From OMOG01 sp041485845 (GTDB taxonomy: Bacteria; Acidobacteriota; Terriglobia; Bryobacterales; Bryobacteraceae): a DNA stretch of 5,594 nucleotides. The stretch covers positions 1-5,594 of the forward strand of contig JBGPKH010000603.1 in NCBI GenBank assembly GCA_041485845.1. The letters are read 5' to 3'. Positions 4,864-5,594 of this stretch are shown here, piece after piece; within the stretch, counting starts at the first letter, position 1; each line of letters opens with the position of its first letter. Under the pieces are notes generated by a model. That model was not told where the DNA came from and made no database searches. It was given only the letters and a program-made list of their open reading frames with translations. The translations under genes were made by a program, and so were the position numbers.

Positions 4864-5594
4864 GTGAACGCAGTCGAGTTCGAAGGTGTTTCCAAGAGCT
4901 ACGCGATGTACGAATCGCCGGGAGACCGGTTCAAGGAATTGGTGTCTCTCAACCGCCTCCATCGCCACAAAGATTTTTGGGCCTTGCACGACCTCACTTT
5001 CCAGGTTAAACGCGGAGAGACCTTCTGCATCGTGGGCGAAAACGGCTCGGGCAAGAGCACCCTGCTCCAGATGGTGGCCGGCATCTTGCATCCGACCCGC
5101 GGTGGCGTTGCGGTGAACGGCCGGGTTTCCGCGCTGCTGGAATTGGGCGCCGGCTTCAATCCGGAATTCACCGGCCGCGACAACGTCTACCTCAACGGCT
5201 CGATTCTGGGACTCACGACCCGCCAGATCGACGAGCGCTACCACGATATCGAGACCTTCGCCGAAATCGGCGAGTTCATCAACCAGCCGGTGAAGACTTA
5301 CTCGAGCGGCATGGTGGTGCGGCTGGCGTTCGCGGTGGCCATCAACGTGGACCCCGAGATCCTGCTGGTGGACGAGGCCTTGGCGGTGGGCGACATCTAC
5401 TTCCGCCAGCGCTGCATGCGCAAGGTGCACGAGCTGCGGTCGCGCGGCATCACGATCCTGTTTGTCTCGCACGCGGTTGCCGACGTCAAAGCCATCGGAG
5501 ATCGCGTCCTGTGGCTGGAGCGGGGGCGGCTGGTGGAGATCGGCGAGCCCGAAAAGGTCATCTCCAAGTACCTGGCGGCCATGACGCAGAAGGA
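4864..5594 (+). CDS. ABC transporter ATP-binding protein, polysaccharide/teichoic-acid exporter type (Wzt/TagH-like); 3' part outside window
   Basis: The frame from GTG 4864 is open to the right edge (243 complete codons). It has all the nucleotide-binding motifs: Walker A GENGSGKST (58-66), Q-loop region ELGAGFNPEFTGRDNVYLNG (93-112), ABC signature YSSGM (146-150), Walker B ILLVDEALAVGD (166-177, Glu171 catalytic) and the H-loop His203 in VSHAV. The FNPEFTGRDNVYLNG stretch and DEALAVGD are diagnostic of the ATPases that power export of O-antigen or other cell-surface polysaccharides with a separate membrane permease. Wzt proteins may carry a C-terminal carbohydrate-binding domain after about residue 245; the window stops too soon to tell. 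The GTG start is chosen because the family's N-terminal strand (AVEFEGVSKSY) must be included, although no Shine-Dalgarno precedes it. The ATG at 4906 would remove that strand. The partner permease is not upstream and is probably downstream. Confidence 0.95.
   Translation, partial: MNAVEFEGVSKSYAMYESPGDRFKELVSLNRLHRHKDFWALHDLTFQVKRGETFCIVGENGSGKSTLLQMVAGILHPTRGGVAVNGRVSALLELGAGFNPEFTGRDNVYLNGSILGLTTRQIDERYHDIETFAEIGEFINQPVKTYSSGMVVRLAFAVAINVDPEILLVDEALAVGDIYFRQRCMRKVHELRSRGITILFVSHAVADVKAIGDRVLWLERGRLVEIGEPEKVISKYLAAMTQK

Noticed and set aside
4768..5472. Minus-strand 234-codon frame antisense to the ABC ATPase
   Set aside because: The plus strand encodes every ABC motif; the antisense product is low-complexity His/Arg/Val-rich sequence.

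Overview
This is a GC-rich bacterial chromosomal segment. The gene content is a tandem-HAMP sensor protein, a secreted PQQ-like beta-propeller, a MerR regulator beside a small cysteine protein, and a polysaccharide-type ABC exporter ATPase. This would suit a soil Acidobacterium of the Solibacter/Bryobacter kind, but that is a guess from gene style; nothing in the window fixes the taxonomy. No transposase, phage gene, CRISPR array, tRNA or rRNA was seen.

Layout. Positions 1-993 (minus strand) hold the N-terminal 331 residues of a tandem-HAMP signalling protein that runs off the left edge. A gene-free stretch of about 360 bp (994-1353) ends in a terminator-like hairpin plus T6 on the plus strand. 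tag (1354-1932, plus) encodes 3-methyladenine DNA glycosylase I. It converges on, and overlaps by 37 bp, a minus-strand gene for an exported PQQ-like beta-propeller protein (1896-3434). A short spacer (3435-3628) carries 8-bp repeat units. Next comes a divergent pair: a MerR-family regulator (3629-4009, minus) and a small exported cysteine-containing protein (4069-4443, plus). Between them lies a textbook MerR-type promoter with a 19-bp spacer and a dyad operator.

The second gene-free stretch (4444-4863) is the most unusual part. It has an 11-bp-period direct repeat, a TTGACA promoter with a perfect 10-bp palindrome in its spacer, and then a densely hairpinned region that looks like a structured RNA of no family I recognise. 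The window ends inside an ABC exporter ATPase of the Wzt/TagH type (4864 to the right edge).

How the parts work together. Only the MerR/cysteine-protein pair is a clear functional unit: the regulator should control its divergent neighbour, plausibly in response to a thiophilic metal. The possible RNA at 4526-4800 either acts alone or is the 5' leader of the ABC exporter gene. The other genes appear to be independent transcription units.
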